A DNA stretch of 20,980 nucleotides from Discostella pseudostelligera (Eukaryota > Bacillariophyta > Thalassiosirophyceae > Thalassiosirales > Thalassiosiraceae). Under the pieces are notes generated by a model that saw nothing but the letters and a program-made list of their open reading frames with translations, had not been told where the DNA came from and searched no databases. Of this stretch, positions 18,336 through 20,980 are shown piece by piece (position 1 is the stretch's first letter; every line of letters starts with the position of its first letter). The DNA is taken from the NCBI GenBank assembly GCA_036940085.1, contig JALLBK010000607.1, forward strand, positions 1 to 20,980. Reading direction: 5' to 3'. Position numbers and translations under genes: made by a program.

Positions 18336-18463
18336 CGTCTTGACTTCATGTGCACGGCTGCTGTAGTAGTAGGTAGTAGTAGACTCTCAGACATTACAGA
18401 AGATGTANCGTCTTGACTTCATGTGCACGGCTGCTGTAGTAGTAGGTAGTAGTAGACTCTCAG
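18336..18463 (+). repeat. 55-bp direct duplication flanking an N
   Basis: 18336-18390 and 18409-18463 are identical, and the unresolved base N is at 18408. The 20 bases just before the N (18388-18407) also occur at 18828-18847. This pattern points to an assembly join rather than a natural duplication. Confidence 0.85.
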
Positions 18464-19056
18464 GACATGCGAGAGAGAGGAAAACCAAGAAGGATTGCTC
18501 GGATTTTTTCATCCTTCCCAACATTCATAGTTCATATTTCACTAGTAGAGGGGAGCGAGATGTGAGAAAAATAGTACTCCGACATGATGAACTCGACCAT
18601 GATGATGAGTGCAATATAATATGGCCTCCCAAAACAACCAGACGCAAGAAGCGCGGCCGCGTTGTCTTGTCGTCCCATCTCTGAGAGAAGGGGAGACAAG
18701 GGAAGGGAGAGAGGGAGGGAGGGTCAGTATGGCTTAGGAATTCATTACCGAGAACCTGGGTGCTGGGACAATAATTTCGTTATAAATGTTGATTTTCGCC
18801 ACGGACAGGCAGATACAGATAGATTGACAGACATTACAGAAGATGTAAACTTACCACGCCTAACGCTCTCTCTTCAAATGAACGAATGTCGATGAATGGC
18901 TGGGTGTGTCGATGAAGTTAGAAGTTGGGAGTGCTGTTCTGGTTCATGCACACTAGATATCAACGCCGACGCGACGCCGACGCACCCCCTCCCAGCTCGC
19001 CCCACCCAGCAAGACGCGACAACATCGCCGACACACTTGTAGCATCATAGCTAACA

Positions 19057-19062
<6 letters not shown>

Positions 19063-19110
<48 letters not shown>
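19063..19110 (+). repeat. ACG microsatellite, sixteen copies
   Basis: This is a perfect 48-bp trinucleotide repeat. It sits in no supported gene. Confidence 0.95.
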
Positions 19111-19111
<1 letters not shown>

Positions 19112-19246
19112 TGATTGCTATGATGTGGTGGTCGGACAAATATATCTTTCACCTTCCCGCCATATCTTTCGCATCACCTTCCTACATTCTCTACCATCAT
19201 TCCGCCATGTTTTCTCGCGACTAGATACCATACCTATCTAGAGAGA

Positions 19247-19270
19247 GGTAGGTAGGTAGGTAGGTAGGTA
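19247..19270 (+). repeat. GGTA microsatellite, six copies
   Basis: This is a perfect tetranucleotide repeat in noncoding sequence. Confidence 0.9.
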
Positions 19271-19660
19271 AGGCAGCTCCGTCGACAGTCAACAGTTACG
19301 ATACACGTGATTCAATATTCACAGCAGAGATTGCCGACCATGAGAGGCAAGAGGATTACAATGCAAGAGGCAGGAGGGTTAACGACCTGCAAAGCAGGAG
19401 CGACAGCAGTCCTCGACGCGGACTACGACAGCACAGCAATATGAACAAACGCCGCATCATGCGAAGCATGCGAACTCACCTCGACCCGGCCGACGCCGAC
19501 GACGGCCCCTAAAGGTATGTACTCGAATCCAATTACGTAGATGGCGTGCATAGATTGTACTATCGTACAACCGGGAACCAGGATGGAAGAAAAGGAAAAT
19601 GAGAAGCGATGTGTTTTTTCGAAAGAATCTTTTCCATATGGGAAGGGGTTGTGCAGTATC

Positions 19661-20228
19661 TCTCAGTTCCAATGAAACGATGGAAAGAATGCTGAATATT
19701 ATACGAAGTGTATGCGCCGACTCTTTCCATCAATGATTATGGTTCAATGACCTCGTTACAATGCATAATGTGGAGAATATCAAGCGAAGTCATGAAGGAG
19801 AGGACGAATTCTCAAATCTTGTCGGGTTGATGAGTGGAGTACTACTACTACTACAACATAATGATTACTCATGTCAGAATACGTCATCATGTTGCGAAGA
19901 GTTGCTGTTCGGACCAGTCCCATGTTTGAGGGTGGTTTGGTTCGCATCAAGCTGATTGTGGATTATATCTCGGTTCCAATGAAACCAAAGAAAGAATGCT
20001 GCATATTATGCGAAGTGTATGCCAACTCTTTCCATCAATGATTACGGTTCAATGACCTCGTTACAATGCATAATGTGGAGAATATCAAGCGAAGTCACGA
20101 AGGAGAGGACGAATTCTCAAATCTTGTCGGGTTGATGAGTGGAGTACAATCTAAAATATTTGCTGTTGTTGCTTCGCAAACAAGGACCCGTCCCACGCTT
20201 GCGGGTGGTTTGGTTCGCATATAGCTGA
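19661..20228 (+). repeat. ~307-bp tandem duplication upstream of locus 2
   Basis: Copy one (19661 to about 19955) and copy two (19968 to about 20228) match closely from TCTCAGTTCC/TCTCGGTTCC through GGGTTGATGAGTGGAGTAC, about 180 bp with few differences. A divergent middle follows, then a second shared segment GGGTGGTTTGGTTCGCAT. They lie 270-830 bp upstream of the locus 2 start. A weaker third match may lie at about 16290-16430 upstream of locus 1. I see no transposon genes or terminal repeats. Confidence 0.85.
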
Positions 20229-20496
20229 GAACAAATCCATTCGAAGTAGAAATAATGGATTATCAGTTCTCAACTTTCACCCTGCAGTGAAGAGCGACGA
20301 GAGGATCAATTATCTCAATGCATCGACCTTGGATTATCATTCCATAAATCTGGTCTCAGCTCGAGTGCAACCGACCATAACGTTCACTACTACCAAGGGA
20401 CGAGATTTATCGAAGAAGCAACAACGTCGACGCAACCACTCCTCACAGTGCCTAGTGCCTACCGACATACCACAACATATTGACAAGTATCCAAAA

Positions 20497-20779
20497 ATGA
20501 AGGCTCACATCGCTTGCTTCACGGCTCTGCTCCTCATCCAAATCCCCCATTTGACTACTGGCACTGGGAATGCCGACAAGAACGTCGGTAGCCATTCTAT
20601 GAGTGATGATAGGAAGGATGACAACGCCAACCTGATCAAAGAATCCGCCAAGAACTACATTGGTGTTGCTGCTGGGGCTTCCCGGAAAATGGAAGAAACG
20701 CAAATATTCGGGAGCTGGGCGTGGCAGCCCCCGACGAAGAAACCAACATGGGGAAAGCCCACGAAGAAACCAATCACTA
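20497..20779 (+). CDS. Locus 2: first exon of a secreted Pro/Lys/Thr-rich protein, continues beyond window
   Basis: ATG 20497, with AAAA before it, starts a signal-peptide-like sequence (MKAHIACFTALLLIQIPHLTTG) closely related to locus 1. Unspliced, the frame stops at 20787 after 96 residues, ending PPTKKPTWGKPTKKPITSE. A strong donor A|GTGAGT lies at 20779/20780, giving phase 1, the same phase as the locus 1 units. The following sequence resembles the first locus 1 spacer (ATGATGGAAGA ... ATCCTCC). So I read this as exon 1 of a longer gene whose rest is outside the window. The frame extends upstream of the ATG, but without an ATG. The function is unknown; secretion and wall association are inferred from the signal peptide and composition. 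Confidence 0.6.
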
Positions 20780-20980
20780 GTGAGTAGTCTATGATGGAAG
20801 ATGACGAGACCGTTTGTTCAAATCAATTTTGCTCCTCTAAGCCCGAATCTAACTATGTACCTACTATGTCATCCTCCGATTCTATTAATATCAATCCCAA
20901 CAAAAGGTGAGTACTAGATCAGAATATGATGAGAAGACAATGCCGAAACTTTCTTCGTCATCCATTTCACACATCCAAGC
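20780..20980 (+). other. Predicted start of locus 2 intron with a short unit remnant
   Basis: The sequence from GTGAGT at 20780 aligns with the locus 1 spacers. At about 20895 the place of the ATCAG acceptor reads ATCAA. It is followed by TCCCAACAAAAG, like a 12-nt remnant of a repeat unit, then GTGAGT at 20907. Whether any of it is exonic cannot be decided within the window. Confidence 0.4.

Larger units (their letters stand above)
18164..20496. other. Repeat-rich intergenic region between locus 1 and locus 2
   Basis: I find no gene I can support in this 2.3-kb stretch. It holds a 55-bp duplication around an N, an ACG microsatellite, a GGTA microsatellite, two ~300-bp tandem copies and the 5' flank of locus 2. 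Short open frames do not resemble proteins. Confidence 0.55.

Noticed and set aside
18403..18684. 93-codon frame beginning across the N
   Set aside because: It starts at an ambiguous base within the duplicated segment at the assembly join and has no recognisable domain.
19661..20228. Tandem ~300-bp copies as a transposable element
   Set aside because: No terminal inverted repeats, target-site duplication, polymerase or transposase frame is visible, so only a tandem duplication can be supported.
1..20980. tRNA or rRNA genes
   Set aside because: Reading both strands I saw no cloverleaf with a T-loop consensus and no rRNA-like sequence. A tRNA scan would be needed to exclude them fully.

Overview
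The window reads as nuclear DNA of a diatom, probably a centric one. The evidence is a uroporphyrinogen decarboxylase with a bipartite plastid presequence ending in an HAFAP motif (a variant of the diatom ASAFAP cleavage site), a secreted leucine-rich-repeat protein with the CxCCxxC tail typical of diatoms, short GT-AG introns (87-250 bp), no operon structure, and many GAC/CAT trinucleotide tracts. One N at 18408 marks a scaffold join.

Layout. 1-1070 has no gene I can support. Next come a secreted LRR protein (+, 1071-2384) and, converging on it, a Vma12/TMEM199-like V-ATPase assembly factor (-, 3639-2572). A MATE-family transporter (+, 4127 or more likely 4205-6040) is divergent from the latter. 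Plastid uroporphyrinogen decarboxylase (+, 6455-7936) follows, with a cluster of E2F-like sites upstream. A three-KH-domain RNA-binding protein (+, 8967-10562) has a four-codon first exon and is convergent with mitochondrial FAD-dependent glycerol-3-phosphate dehydrogenase (-, 13789-10687), which has one intron and four EF-hands. A cyclin-dependent kinase (+, 14288-15848, three exons) is divergent from that gene. These seven genes are mostly housekeeping and show no common pathway.

The right-hand 5 kb is accessory-like and is the most interesting part. Two related loci (starts at 16849 and 20497) share a signal-peptide sequence, 5' flanking sequence and a homologous phase-1 intron. Locus 1 carries a tandem series of five 48-nt units coding a 16-residue Pro/Thr/Ser repeat. 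The units are separated by 87-113 bp intron-like spacers that share a conserved 3' end, and every unit is phase 1. The locus then runs into a Ser/Lys-rich tail with KxxK motifs. It may encode a secreted, mucin-like or silaffin-like cell-wall protein, but two frame breaks and two altered splice donors suggest it may be decaying. Locus 2 is cut by the window end. Between the loci lie microsatellites, an assembly join that looks like a haplotype deletion, and a ~307-bp tandem duplication directly upstream of locus 2.
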